From NCBI RefSeq assembly GCF_001183865.1, contig NZ_CP012020.1, positions 1,612,001 to 1,676,000 on the forward strand: a stretch of 64,000 nt of DNA, given 5' to 3'. The notes beneath the pieces are model-generated. The model was not told the origin of the DNA. It saw only the letters and a list, made by a program, of their open reading frames with translations, and did no database searches. The stretch comes from Methylophilus sp. TWE2. Its GTDB lineage: Bacteria > Pseudomonadota > Gammaproteobacteria > Burkholderiales > Methylophilaceae. Position 1 is the stretch's first letter, and each line of letters starts with the position of its first letter. Shown one piece after another: positions 18,671 to 28,704 of the stretch. The translations under genes were made by a program, and so were the position numbers.

Positions 18671-19843
18671 ATGGCAGCTGAAGACAGCGATATGGAAAAA
18701 ACCGAAGACGCGTCCCCCAAGCGATTGGAGAAGGCACGCGAAGACGGCGATGTTCCCCGGTCGCGCGAATTGGCTGCGTGTGCTGTGCTGTTTACCAGTG
18801 GTATGGCGATCATGATGTTGAGCCGCCCCATGGGGGATGCCATGAAGAATGTATTGCGGCAAGGTCTGAGCATAGACCGGGCCATGGCATTTGAACCGCA
18901 GCTGTTGATCGTACATATGGTGAAAGTGATTGAGCAGGCGATGTGGGCTTTTCTACCACTGGCAGTGATTATTGTTTCTGTGGCGGTGGCTGCCCCTATT
19001 CTGGTCGGCGGCTGGGTAATGTCACAGAAGTCTGTGGTGCCTAATTTTGGCAAACTGAACCCAATGAAGGGACTGGCTAACCTGTTCTCCAAGAACTCAC
19101 TGGTTGAATTAGTGAAATCGATTGCTAAAACAGTGCTGGTGGCCTCGGTCGGTTATGCAATCGTCAAGAAAGACTTGCAGCCGATGCTGGGGTTGTCCCA
19201 GATGCCGTTGGAAGCCAGTATCAGCACTGTGCGCGATTATATGGTCACCGGATTTCTGACCATCGCTTCTGCATTAGTACTCATTGCCGTGATTGATGTG
19301 CCCTACCAGCTTTATCAATATGCACAGAAACACAAAATGACCAAACAGGAACTCAAGGATGAGTCCAAGGAATCTGAAGGTAGCCCTGAGATTAAAGGTC
19401 GTATCCGCCAACAACAACGCGAGATGGCCCGCAGAAGAATGATGAGTAACGTACCGCAGGCTGATGTGGTGATTACCAACCCAACCCACTACGCGGTCGC
19501 GATACGTTATAAAGAAGGTGAAAACGGTGCCCCTGTTGTGGTGGCCAAAGGGGCGGATGTGATTGCCCAAAAAATCAAGGAAATTGCTGCTGAACATCAA
19601 GTCATGACCTTGGAATCCCCAAAACTGGCACGTGCCTTGTATGCCCATGCCGAATTGGAGCGCGAGATTCCACAAACGTTGTATTCAGCGGTGGCTGAAA
19701 TTCTGGCCTATGTGTTTCAACTGCGTGTATTCAATCAGCATGGTGGTGTGCGTCCGGTCATGCCGGTTAATGTACCAGTACCAGATGCATTGGATCCACA
19801 TGCATTGAATGCCGCGCCTGCGACTGCAGCCGAGATTGAGTAA
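18671..19843 (+). CDS. flhB: flagellar type III export switch protein FlhB
   Basis: A 390-aa export-gate protein. The N-terminus (KTEDASPKRLEKAREDGDVP) is typical, four TM helices follow to about residue 215, and the cytoplasmic domain contains the autocleavage motif NPTH at residues 270-273. Cleavage between N and P switches export specificity from hook to filament proteins in this family. The C-terminal tail is rather long and Ala/Pro-rich. It is the first gene of the flhB-flhA-flhF block, 21 bp before flhA. Confidence 0.97.
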   Translation: MAAEDSDMEKTEDASPKRLEKAREDGDVPRSRELAACAVLFTSGMAIMMLSRPMGDAMKNVLRQGLSIDRAMAFEPQLLIVHMVKVIEQAMWAFLPLAVIIVSVAVAAPILVGGWVMSQKSVVPNFGKLNPMKGLANLFSKNSLVELVKSIAKTVLVASVGYAIVKKDLQPMLGLSQMPLEASISTVRDYMVTGFLTIASALVLIAVIDVPYQLYQYAQKHKMTKQELKDESKESEGSPEIKGRIRQQQREMARRRMMSNVPQADVVITNPTHYAVAIRYKEGENGAPVVVAKGADVIAQKIKEIAAEHQVMTLESPKLARALYAHAELEREIPQTLYSAVAEILAYVFQLRVFNQHGGVRPVMPVNVPVPDALDPHALNAAPATAAEIE

Positions 19844-19864
19844 TTGAAGGTTTAGGAGTTTAAG

Positions 19865-21952
19865 ATGAACAACTGGCAACAATGGATGGGAAAACTGGAT
19901 GGCCGCGCAGTCGCGGCACCACTCATTATTGTATTGCTGTTGGCCATGATGATCCTGCCGTTACCGGCCATCATGCTCGATGTGTTCTTCACTTTTAATA
20001 TTGCGCTGTCTATCCTGGTACTGATGATAGGCTTGCAAACCACCAAGCCACTAGACTTTATCGCCTTCCCTACCGTGTTGCTGATGACCACCATGCTGCG
20101 TCTGGCATTGAATGTTGCTTCTACCCGTGTAGTACTGACTGAAGGCCACGCCGGACCGGATGCCGCTGGTAAAGTCATTGAGGCATTTGGTCACTTCCTG
20201 ATCGGCGGTAACTACGCGGTTGGTATCGTGGTGTTTGTGATTTTGACCATTATCAACTTTACCGTGATCACTAAAGGTGCTGGTCGTATTGCTGAAGTGG
20301 GCGCACGTTTCACCTTGGACGCAATGCCAGGTAAACAAATGGCGATTGACGCTGACCTGAATGCCGGCCTGATTGGTGAAGATGAAGCCCGTCGCCGCCG
20401 TAAAGAAGTTGGCCAGGAATCCGAATTCTATGGCGCCATGGATGGTGCCAGTAAATATGTACGTGGTGACGCGATTGCTGGCATCATGATCATCCTGATC
20501 AATATTGTGGGTGGCCTGATTGTCGGTATGGTGCAGCATGACCTTAGTTTTGGCGATGCAGTTAAAAACTATACCATGCTGGCGATTGGTGACGGCCTGG
20601 TGGCCCAGATTCCTTCGCTGGTGATTTCTATCGCTGCCGGTGTGGTGGTTTCCCGTGTAGCCAACAATGAAGATATCGGCGGCCAGTTGATTACTCAATT
20701 GTTTGAGAATCCACGCGTCTTGACTATCACTGCGGGCATCATCGGCGGTATCGGCCTGATTCCAGGCATGCCTCACCTGGCGTTCCTGGGCTTGGGTGGC
20801 TTACTCGGTGGCATGGCCTATTCTGTCAAACAAAAACAAGAAAAAGCCAAACAACAGGCTATTCTGGAGCCTAAAGCAGAAGACAAGCTGGTCCCAGCCA
20901 GTGAAGCCGAAGAAGCGACCTGGAACGATGTGCTGCCTGTAGATACCATTGGACTCGAAGTGGGTTATCGTTTGATTCCACTGGTTGACAAAGGCCAGGG
21001 GGGCGAGCTGCTCAAGCGCATTAAAGGTATCCGCAAGAAATTCGCCCAGGAAATCGGCTTTTTGGCGCCTACAGTGCACATCCGTGACAACCTGACATTG
21101 AAACCGAATGCGTATCGCATCACGATGAAAGGTGTGGAAATGGCCACGGGTGAATCCAACTATAGCCAGATGCTGGCGATTGACCCAGGTGCCGTGACCG
21201 GCGAGCTGGAAGGCGCTAAAACCACCGACCCGGCTTTTGGCCTGCCAGCAGTATGGATTGAGCCTGAACGCAAAGAATATGCGCAAAGCCTGGGCTATAC
21301 GGTAGTAGATGCTGGCACTGTGATTGCCACCCACCTGAACCATATCATTTCACTGAATGCCGGTGAACTGCTGGGCCGTCAGGAAGTGCAACAACTGTTA
21401 GATCATTTAGGCAAGGATTCCAACAAACTGATTGAGGAAATCGTCCCCAAAATGATCACTCTCTCCAGCCTGCAGAAAGTACTACAAAACCTGCTCAACG
21501 AAGGCGTGCATATTCGCGATATGCGCTCCATCCTGGAAACGATTGCCGACCACGCACAATATACACAGGATGCCAACGACCTGACCGCCATGGTGCGTAT
21601 CAAGCTCGGCCGTGCCATTGTGCAAGACCTGTTCCCATACAGCAATGAAATTACCGCCATGACGTTGGATGGACAGCTTGAGAAAATGTTACTGCAAGCC
21701 TTGCAAAACAATCAGTCCAGCCAAAGTGTGATTGAACCTGGCATTGCCGAGAGACTGTCACAACAGACAGAAGTGGCAGCCAGACAACAAGAGCAAATGG
21801 GCCTGACGCCGGTATTACTGGTCGCTGCCCCACTACGCCAGGCTTTATCCAGATTTTTAAGAAGAACTGTCCCGCATCTCAGAGTGTTGTCACATGACGA
21901 GCTGCCAGACAACAAATCCATTCGTGTCACCAGTTTAATCGGAGCGCAATAA
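19865..21952 (+). CDS. flhA: flagellar export gate protein FlhA
   Basis: A 695-aa protein of usual family length. Its eight-TM N-terminal half carries the FHIPEP signature region (TKGAGRIAEVGARFTLDAMPGKQMAIDAD, seen in parts), and the cytoplasmic C-terminal half docks chaperone-substrate complexes. It is the major component of the export gate and forms the nonameric ring under the basal body. It starts 21 bp after flhB and ends 2 bp before flhF. Confidence 0.97.
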   Translation: MNNWQQWMGKLDGRAVAAPLIIVLLLAMMILPLPAIMLDVFFTFNIALSILVLMIGLQTTKPLDFIAFPTVLLMTTMLRLALNVASTRVVLTEGHAGPDAAGKVIEAFGHFLIGGNYAVGIVVFVILTIINFTVITKGAGRIAEVGARFTLDAMPGKQMAIDADLNAGLIGEDEARRRRKEVGQESEFYGAMDGASKYVRGDAIAGIMIILINIVGGLIVGMVQHDLSFGDAVKNYTMLAIGDGLVAQIPSLVISIAAGVVVSRVANNEDIGGQLITQLFENPRVLTITAGIIGGIGLIPGMPHLAFLGLGGLLGGMAYSVKQKQEKAKQQAILEPKAEDKLVPASEAEEATWNDVLPVDTIGLEVGYRLIPLVDKGQGGELLKRIKGIRKKFAQEIGFLAPTVHIRDNLTLKPNAYRITMKGVEMATGESNYSQMLAIDPGAVTGELEGAKTTDPAFGLPAVWIEPERKEYAQSLGYTVVDAGTVIATHLNHIISLNAGELLGRQEVQQLLDHLGKDSNKLIEEIVPKMITLSSLQKVLQNLLNEGVHIRDMRSILETIADHAQYTQDANDLTAMVRIKLGRAIVQDLFPYSNEITAMTLDGQLEKMLLQALQNNQSSQSVIEPGIAERLSQQTEVAARQQEQMGLTPVLLVAAPLRQALSRFLRRTVPHLRVLSHDELPDNKSIRVTSLIGAQ

Positions 21953-21954
21953 TT

Positions 21955-23295
21955 ATGAACATCAGAAGATTTTTTGGCAAAAATGCACGTGAAGCCTTGG
22001 CGCAAGTCAAGCAAGCATTAGGTGATGATGCCATTATTGTCGCGAACCGCAGTGTCAATGGTGGTACCGAAATCATGGCCATGCTGGAAACCGATATTGC
22101 GACTACATCGGGCCAGGCCGCAGCAGCAACATCGATGGATAACAGTCGTAGTCTGCTCGACTTTGTGACTGCCAAGGATCAGCCTCGCCAGGTAACGCCT
22201 CAGGCAAGCACTGCGCCTGCCATGCCCGCGAATGCCCAAGCAATTGAAGAAACAGCGGTACACGAATCAGCCATTATGGATATGCTGAAACAGCACAATC
22301 AACAGCAGGAACAGGCTTACCAGGTAGCCACACAAACCCTGGAAGAAAAAATGATGGGCATGATGCAGGAAATGCGGCAGATGCGCAGCCATTTTGAAAC
22401 CCAGATGAGTGCCATGACCTGGCAACACCATTTGCAACACAGCCCGGCCAAATCCAAGGTGCTGAGCACTCTGCTCTCTGCCAGTTTCAGTGCTGCACTG
22501 TCGCGCCAGATTGCCGAAAAAATGCCTAACCATATTGATGTGAACAAGGCCCCAATGTGGGCGAAAGAAGTGATCAGCCGCAATCTGCATACGCTGGACG
22601 ATGAAGATGCACTGCTGGACCGTGGCGGCATTTACGCCCTGGTGGGCCCAACCGGTGTGGGTAAAACCACCACCACGGCCAAGCTGGCAGCCCGTTATGT
22701 GATGAAACATGGCACGCAAAACCTGGGGCTGATCACGACAGACAGCTACCGGATTGGTGGTTACGAGCAACTGCGTATCTACGGCAAGATCCTGGGTGTC
22801 ATGGTGCATGCCGTCAAAGATGAAGAGGACCTGAAAATTGCCCTGAATGAATTGAAAAACAAGCACATGATTCTGGTAGACACCGTGGGTGTCAGTCAGC
22901 GTGATCAGGCAGTGACTGAGCAGCTGTCAATGTTGAGCCGCGCCGACTCACCGATCCAGAAATTATTGTGCCTGAATGCAACCTCCACAGGCGACACTTT
23001 GACTGATGTGATGCGTAGCTACAAAAAACATGACATTGCTGGCTGTATCGTCACCAAACTGGATGAAGCCGCTGCTATCGGCAATGTGTTGGACGTGCTG
23101 ATTCGCGAACGTATGCGCCTGTTCTATACCACCAGCGGGCAGCGCGTGCCTGAGGATATTGAAGTGGCAGACAAACAGGCACTGGTAGAACGCGTGTTGA
23201 CACCACATCAGGCCAGCCTGCCTTATCAATATCTGGATGAAGAGTTACCCCTGGTGATATCCAGTATGATGCAAACGGCCGCACAGGAGCACTAG
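21955..23295 (+). CDS. flhF: SRP-type GTPase FlhF, flagellar placement
   Basis: A 446-aa GTPase that sets the position and number of polar flagella. The N-terminal B region starts MNIRRFFGKNAREALAQVKQ; a Gln/Met-rich linker covers about 70-160. The NG domain has G1 GPTGVGKTTTTAKLA, G3 LVDTVGVSQRD (DTVG instead of the commoner DTAG) and G4 TKLDEA. Polar flagellation is inferred from its presence. It is followed at 1 bp by the FlhG-like gene. Confidence 0.96.
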   Translation: MNIRRFFGKNAREALAQVKQALGDDAIIVANRSVNGGTEIMAMLETDIATTSGQAAAATSMDNSRSLLDFVTAKDQPRQVTPQASTAPAMPANAQAIEETAVHESAIMDMLKQHNQQQEQAYQVATQTLEEKMMGMMQEMRQMRSHFETQMSAMTWQHHLQHSPAKSKVLSTLLSASFSAALSRQIAEKMPNHIDVNKAPMWAKEVISRNLHTLDDEDALLDRGGIYALVGPTGVGKTTTTAKLAARYVMKHGTQNLGLITTDSYRIGGYEQLRIYGKILGVMVHAVKDEEDLKIALNELKNKHMILVDTVGVSQRDQAVTEQLSMLSRADSPIQKLLCLNATSTGDTLTDVMRSYKKHDIAGCIVTKLDEAAAIGNVLDVLIRERMRLFYTTSGQRVPEDIEVADKQALVERVLTPHQASLPYQYLDEELPLVISSMMQTAAQEH

Positions 23296-23296
23296 C

Positions 23297-24100
23297 ATGT
23301 TTAATTACCGTGACCAAGCAGATGGTTTGCGCCGGATCATGGCCAAGTCCTCTGCCCGTATCATCAGTGTGATTGGGGCCAATGGTCAGCCTGCGACCGC
23401 CTGGATCCGCAACTTGGCCATGAGCATGCTAATGCCAGAACAGCGTTTGCTGTTGATTCATGCCCATCGCCAGCCTGCGACGCCCTACTCTTTACAGGCC
23501 ATCGCAGCCAATAACAGCGCTATCAAACGTGGAATTATTAAACATCCGCAAGGGTATGATCTCAGCTGTTTGGCTGAAAATGACCTGTTAACCTCGCCTT
23601 TATCACAAGATTTAAAAACACAACTAGACGGTATAGTGAGACAACTTGCATATGACTACGATACCGTCATGATTGAAACACAGCTGGATACACAAGCGTA
23701 TGACCTGACATTGCCCGTCAGCGCTGAGCATGAACTGGTGATTCAAATGGACAGAAGCGATACCGCCATCAAAGCGGCTTATGTGACCATTAAACATATC
23801 AGCCAGCAGCATGGTGACGTCCCGTTGAGCGTCGTCGTCACTGGGGCGAGTCATGATCAAGGCCAACAATACTTTATGCGTTTGAATCAGGTTTGCAAAC
23901 AGTTCCTGGGCGTGACGCTTGAGTTTCTCGGCGCGATACCGGCCGATGAAACCAGATCAGCGTCAACAATGTCGGGCCACAGGGCTGACAATGCTTTACC
24001 TAATACTCACAAACCAGGCCAGACAGCATTGGCTTTTAAATCAGTGGCACATCGTCTCGAAAAGCAACGTAACACGATGCCTTCACTGGCAGTTGCCTGA
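23297..24100 (+). CDS. flhG: FlhG/FleN-like MinD-family protein lacking the Walker A motif
   Basis: A 267-aa protein in the normal flhG position between flhF and fliA. The N-terminus keeps the FlhF-activating motif DQADGLRRI (residues 6-14). Where MinD proteins carry the deviant Walker A GKGGVGKT, this one has GANGQPATAW (27-36), without the signature or catalytic Lys residues. The usual Walker B D is replaced in DTVMIETQLD. So ATP binding and dimer cycling are probably lost while FlhF GTPase activation could remain. Length is slightly below the usual 280-300. GGAG precedes the ATG. The identity rests on the DQA motif, fold-like pattern and context. Confidence 0.8.
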   Translation: MFNYRDQADGLRRIMAKSSARIISVIGANGQPATAWIRNLAMSMLMPEQRLLLIHAHRQPATPYSLQAIAANNSAIKRGIIKHPQGYDLSCLAENDLLTSPLSQDLKTQLDGIVRQLAYDYDTVMIETQLDTQAYDLTLPVSAEHELVIQMDRSDTAIKAAYVTIKHISQQHGDVPLSVVVTGASHDQGQQYFMRLNQVCKQFLGVTLEFLGAIPADETRSASTMSGHRADNALPNTHKPGQTALAFKSVAHRLEKQRNTMPSLAVA

Positions 24101-24117
24101 CGTAGAAGAGGAAAAAC

Positions 24118-24852
24118 ATGTATACCGCTAAAGGCACAACTCACAATACCGACCAGATGCTCAAACAGCATAGCGGCCTGGTCAAGAAAATGGCTTACCA
24201 GCTGAAAGCCAAACTGCCCTCATGCGTTGAGCTCGATGACTTGGTTCAAGCTGGCATGATAGGCCTGATGGATGCCATCCAGCGTTACGAAGATACGCAT
24301 GGTGCACAGTTTGAAACCTATGCTTCACAGCGTGTACGCGGTGCCATGCTCGATGAATTGCGTGGTGCCGACTGGTTGCCGCGCGGCATCCGTAAAAACA
24401 TGCGTGATATCGAAGTGGCCGTACAGCAACTGGAACAAAAGCTGGGACGGCCACCGACTGAATCAGAAATTGCCAAGCACATGAACTTCAGCCTCGAAGA
24501 CTACTATGATGTGCTGAGCGATTGCCAGGGTCACCAGCTGATTTATTATGAAGATTTTCAGGATGACGACGGCGGCGAACATTTTCTGGACCGTTACGTC
24601 GATGACGACAGCAGTGATCCGGTGAAAGCGCTTTTGGAAAGCGACTTCCGCGAAGCTTTGATTGACTCGATTGAGCATTTGCCTGATCGTGAAAAAATGC
24701 TGATGGGCCTGTATTACGAACAGGAACTTAACCTGAAGGAAATCGGCGCAATCATGAATGTGTCGGAATCCCGCGTATGCCAGCTGCATAGCCAGGCGGT
24801 CGCACGCTTGCGCGCCTCCATGCGCGACAGGGCCTGGACCGGAGTCGCTTGA
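24118..24852 (+). CDS. fliA: flagellar sigma factor FliA (sigma-28)
   Basis: A 244-aa sigma factor for late flagellar and chemotaxis genes. Region 2 contains LVKKMAYQLKAKLPSCVELDD and DLVQAGMIGLMDAIQRYE, followed by RVRGAMLDELRGADWLPR. Region 4 has LPDREKMLMGLYYEQELNLKEIG and the recognition helix SESRVCQLHSQAVARLRA. GAGG lies 6 nt before the ATG. Its stop overlaps the motC start (TGATG). Confidence 0.97.
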   Translation: MYTAKGTTHNTDQMLKQHSGLVKKMAYQLKAKLPSCVELDDLVQAGMIGLMDAIQRYEDTHGAQFETYASQRVRGAMLDELRGADWLPRGIRKNMRDIEVAVQQLEQKLGRPPTESEIAKHMNFSLEDYYDVLSDCQGHQLIYYEDFQDDDGGEHFLDRYVDDDSSDPVKALLESDFREALIDSIEHLPDREKMLMGLYYEQELNLKEIGAIMNVSESRVCQLHSQAVARLRASMRDRAWTGVA

Positions 24853-25604
24853 TGGATTGGGGTAGCCTGGCCGGCCTCCTGATTGCCCTTTCCGGTTTGG
24901 TACTGGGTCAGGTGATTGATGGTGGTCACCTTAACTCATTGATGCAGCCGGCAGCGTTTGCGGTGGTGATGCTGGGTACAGCAGGTGCCGTACTACTGCA
25001 AACCGAGCTCAAGTCATTTATCAAAGGCCTGCGCATGTTGCGCCTGGTCTTTGTGCATCCGCACGACGACCGGAAAAAGCTCGCGATCAAAATCAACCAA
25101 TGGAGTCAGCAAGCCCGCAAGGAGAGCGTGCTGTCACTGGAAAATTATATCAAGCGAGAGCAAGATCCATTTGTACGCAAGGGATTGCAGCTCCTGGTCG
25201 ATGGCACCCCTGCTGACCGTATCCGTGAAGTCTGCGCCATTGATATGTATTACTATGAGATGCAAGAGCGTGAAGCCGCAAAGGTCTGGTCTGCCGCCGG
25301 TGGTTATGCCCCTACTGTCGGCATTCTTGGTGCGGTATTGGGACTGATCCATGTCATGGAAAACCTCTCTGATCCGGCGAAAATCGGGAGCGGCATTGCC
25401 GTTGCATTCGTAGCCACCATTTATGGGGTTGCCCTGGCAAACCTCGTTTTCCTGCCCATTTCAAACAAACTCAAAGGCCATATTCAGCATGAAATGTCGC
25501 GCCGCGAAATGTTGCTGAACGCCTGGGTCTCTATCGCCCGTGGCGACAACCCAAAACTGGTCAGTGAGCGTCTTGAATCATACCTGCATCTGCGGGGATC
25601 GTAA
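24852..25604 (+). CDS. motC: second stator protein, MotA/MotC family
   Basis: A 250-aa MotA homologue. The ATG at 24852 overlaps the fliA stop, so translation is probably coupled. Four TM helices are present, with the conserved Pro region in GGYAPTVGILGAVLGLIHVM and IAVAFVATIYGVALANLVFLPI. Shorter than MotA at 14855 and only distantly similar, it matches the MotC/PomA branch that works with MotD. Its position after fliA is typical of organisms with dual stators. Confidence 0.93.
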   Translation: MDWGSLAGLLIALSGLVLGQVIDGGHLNSLMQPAAFAVVMLGTAGAVLLQTELKSFIKGLRMLRLVFVHPHDDRKKLAIKINQWSQQARKESVLSLENYIKREQDPFVRKGLQLLVDGTPADRIREVCAIDMYYYEMQEREAAKVWSAAGGYAPTVGILGAVLGLIHVMENLSDPAKIGSGIAVAFVATIYGVALANLVFLPISNKLKGHIQHEMSRREMLLNAWVSIARGDNPKLVSERLESYLHLRGS

Positions 25605-26473
25605 TGTACAGACGCAAAAAATGGGACGATGAGGAAGAAAGCCACGAACGCTGGCTGATCTCCTATGCCGACTTTATTACCTTGCTGTTTGCTTTTTTTG
25701 TGGTGATGTATGCCACCTCAACCATCAACCTGAATAAATACCGTGCGCTTTCTGACGCGGTGGTGACGGCTTTTCAAGGCAAGCCAGGCCAGGTGACGAC
25801 ACTGGATGCGCAAACACAAACCAACTTGCAGAATCAGAGCTCTCTGCTTAAACCGTTGCCTTTAAGTTATTTGTACCAGGAAAAAAAGCAGCGCGACCAG
25901 GAAAAGGTTCATGCGATTGGCCAGCAACTAGCCAACACTCTTACTCCTTGGATTGAGCAGAAGTTGATTGCAGTGTACCAATCCGATCTTGGCATAGAGG
26001 TGGATATACAAAGCAGCCTGCTGTTTAATAGTCTCCAGGCCACCTATACACCACAGGCGCTGGCGGTATTGAATGCTGCCAGTGGCCAATTAAAAAATGA
26101 ATATCGCACCATACAGGTAGAAGGTCACTGCGACAGGCATTTGTTTAATGGTCAGACGGATGCAGAAACCAAGCGTTGGGAACTGAGCGCAGCGCAAGCT
26201 GCACATGTGACCGCCAGCCTTGCGGGGCTAGGCATTGCCAGCAAATGGTTATCCGCAACGGGCATGGCAGAAACCAAGCCGGTTTCAAGTAGTGACAACG
26301 AGTTTGCCCAGGCGCTGAATAGTCGCATTACCCTGCGGATTTTAACGGCAGAAAGTAGTACACAGCAGAGTAGCAATATCGCGAACAGGCAAGAGATACA
26401 GCCAGCGATAACGCCCTCCCCGGCCTTGTCTGCGACTGAGCCACAAGTCTCGCCCGCGCAAGCCACGCCTTAA
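25604..26473 (+). CDS. motD: second stator protein, MotB/MotD family
   Basis: A 289-aa protein. The single TM helix has the channel Asp in SYADFITLLFAFFVVMYA, followed by an OmpA-like domain with VEGHCDRHLFNGQTDAETKR and RWELSAAQAAHV. A disordered Ser/Pro/Gln tail closes the protein. Its ATG overlaps the motC TAA by one base. Its TAA overlaps the convergent GGDEF-EAL gene by 3-4 bp, so the two genes have interlocking ends and no room for a terminator. Confidence 0.93.
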   Translation: MYRRKKWDDEEESHERWLISYADFITLLFAFFVVMYATSTINLNKYRALSDAVVTAFQGKPGQVTTLDAQTQTNLQNQSSLLKPLPLSYLYQEKKQRDQEKVHAIGQQLANTLTPWIEQKLIAVYQSDLGIEVDIQSSLLFNSLQATYTPQALAVLNAASGQLKNEYRTIQVEGHCDRHLFNGQTDAETKRWELSAAQAAHVTASLAGLGIASKWLSATGMAETKPVSSSDNEFAQALNSRITLRILTAESSTQQSSNIANRQEIQPAITPSPALSATEPQVSPAQATP

Positions 26474-28704
26474 GTCAGTCTCACTTGCAACCATTCGCTA
26501 AATGCTTCTATCGGCATCGGTTTGCCGAATAAAAAGCCTTGATAACGACGGCAACCGTTATTCGATAACAACTCCAACTGTGCTTGCGTCTCAACACCTT
26601 CGGCAATCACATTGAGGTACATGCTTTGTGCCATCGCAATAATTGTACGCACAATGGTGCGGTCGTGACTGTCAGTGACGAGGTCATGCACAAACGAACG
26701 GTCGATTTTAAGCTGGTACAGCGGGAGTTTCTTCAGGTATTGCAAAGAAGAATAACCCGTTCCAAAATCGTCTAATGAAAACTGTATGCCCAGCTGGCTA
26801 AGTTCTTCCATAATCAACACAGCATCGTCTACGTTCTCCAGCAACAGGCTTTCTGTTAACTCCAAGCGCAATGCGTTCGGATTAATCTGGTGGCGCTGGA
26901 TACATGCTTTGACCATGTCTACGAAGTCGGCCTGACGAAACTGGCGTGCACTGATATTCACCGACAAGCTGAGCTCCCGGGTATTTAAAGATTGCTGCCA
27001 GCAGGCAATCTGAGCACAAGCCTGGTCAAGTACCCATTGACCCATCTCAACAATGAGGCCACTGTTCTCCGCAACCGAAATAAATGCCAATGGGGAAATC
27101 ACCCCGCGTTGGGGATGGTGCCACCTGAGCAAGACCTCTGCCCCGAACGGCCGCCCGGTATGGTCTACCTGAACTTGGTAATACAGACGTAATTGTTGCT
27201 GGGCAATGGCTTCACGCAAATCAGCTTCAAGCATGACCTTGGTTGCAATTTCGGTTTGCATTCCCGGCTCATAGAGACAAGCTTGATTGCGCCCGGCTTG
27301 CTTGGCCTTGTGCATGGCAATATCAGCTGCTTTCACATAGTCAGTCTCGCCAGGATCTGTTTCATTAAAACTACATAAACCCATACTCGCCGTGATCGAC
27401 AGTTTCTGTGCCCCTATCTTGAACGGGCGCTGAAACACTTTTTGCAACTGGCGCTGCATGTGCCACATTTGCTCTGCAGCTTCGTCAGCATGAGATGCAA
27501 GACCAGACAAGAGCACGACGAACTCGTCTCCGCCCATGCAGGCGATGAAGTGGGGTTCAGCTGCCTTCTGCAAGCGCTCTGCGACTTGATGCAATAGCTG
27601 GTTTCCTGTGGTGTGGCCATGCGCCTCATTCACCCATTTAAAGTGATCGAGGTCTATATAAATCATTCCCCATTGGCCATGGGTTGCCTCTTTGCGCAAT
27701 TGATGCAGGTGTTCATACACCTTTCTACGATTAGGCAAACCCGTGACAGGTTCATAGTAAGCCAGGCTCTGGATAGACTCTTGAGATAAATGGCGGTCAA
27801 CGACAATACTCACGAGTTTTGCCGCCTGCTCTATCATGGACAGCTCAAACGCGCTCGGTGTTTGGGGTTGCCGATAATACATGGCAAACGCGCCCAGCAC
27901 CTCTCCTTCAGCGCTTAAAATAGGTTCAGACCAGCCCGCCTGTATGCCAGACGCCCTGGCTGCTTCACGGTGATTGAGCCAGTACGGGTGCGTCATTACA
28001 TTTTCTACAACGACGCGCTGTTTTGTCGCGATCGATGTCGCAAGCGAACCATTCCCCGTATCCAATTGCAGCTGGCGCAATGTTTGCAACATTGCCTGTG
28101 GCAATGAAGATGCAATCACTGTTTGCACCAGTTTGCCCAGGTTTCTCGTTAGCACAATCGCGCAATACACTTCTGTGTGTATGCGCTCAATATCATGCAC
28201 AATTTTCTCTAAAATCCTGAGCGCATCCTGCTCTTTTAAAATCAGTTCCAGCAGAGAAAATTTAATGCGTTCATAAGCAATCGCACGTAATCTTTCCTGT
28301 TGGAAATCAGCCGCAGACGGAGTCTCATGTGTTGTCTGGCGAATCAATAGCAAGCAGCGCGACTCGCCAGTCACTGATTTAAAATAATGCGCACAGCATT
28401 CCAGCCAGCGATTCTCACTATCATGGTATGCCACGTGCAACGTACGATGCCTGATGTCAGGCGCTGGCGGAGACAAAATCGCCCTGACTGGGTCATGTGC
28501 CACCAAAGGAAGATATGTCCAAAGGTGACCTTCCAACGCAGGTGAATGACTGGCCAGCACTGAGAGGCAATGGCCCTGGTCGTCTGTTTCTACTGCAAGA
28601 TAAAAACCGGAAGAATCAACTTGCGAGCACCATTTTTCAAATGAATGGTTCAAGTCATGGTCTGCCAAAACGACACCATTTGGCACGAGATTTACTGTAG
28701 ACAT
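26470..28704 (-). CDS. GAF-GGDEF-EAL cyclic-di-GMP signalling protein
   Basis: A 744-aa cytoplasmic protein. A PAS-like N-terminal region (about 30-135) is followed by a GAF domain (about 150-310), a GGDEF domain (about 325-480) with intact GGDEF, and an EAL domain (about 495-740). The EAL domain has GAEVLLRW, DDFGTGYSSL, KIDRSFV and IAEGVETQ. All residues usually needed for phosphodiesterase activity appear present, and the cyclase signature is intact. The inhibitory RxxD site before GGDEF is not seen. Net direction of c-di-GMP change cannot be told. It sits beside motCD and may link c-di-GMP to motility; that is inference. Confidence 0.93.
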   Translation of the reverse strand: MSTVNLVPNGVVLADHDLNHSFEKWCSQVDSSGFYLAVETDDQGHCLSVLASHSPALEGHLWTYLPLVAHDPVRAILSPPAPDIRHRTLHVAYHDSENRWLECCAHYFKSVTGESRCLLLIRQTTHETPSAADFQQERLRAIAYERIKFSLLELILKEQDALRILEKIVHDIERIHTEVYCAIVLTRNLGKLVQTVIASSLPQAMLQTLRQLQLDTGNGSLATSIATKQRVVVENVMTHPYWLNHREAARASGIQAGWSEPILSAEGEVLGAFAMYYRQPQTPSAFELSMIEQAAKLVSIVVDRHLSQESIQSLAYYEPVTGLPNRRKVYEHLHQLRKEATHGQWGMIYIDLDHFKWVNEAHGHTTGNQLLHQVAERLQKAAEPHFIACMGGDEFVVLLSGLASHADEAAEQMWHMQRQLQKVFQRPFKIGAQKLSITASMGLCSFNETDPGETDYVKAADIAMHKAKQAGRNQACLYEPGMQTEIATKVMLEADLREAIAQQQLRLYYQVQVDHTGRPFGAEVLLRWHHPQRGVISPLAFISVAENSGLIVEMGQWVLDQACAQIACWQQSLNTRELSLSVNISARQFRQADFVDMVKACIQRHQINPNALRLELTESLLLENVDDAVLIMEELSQLGIQFSLDDFGTGYSSLQYLKKLPLYQLKIDRSFVHDLVTDSHDRTIVRTIIAMAQSMYLNVIAEGVETQAQLELLSNNGCRRYQGFLFGKPMPIEAFSEWLQVRLT

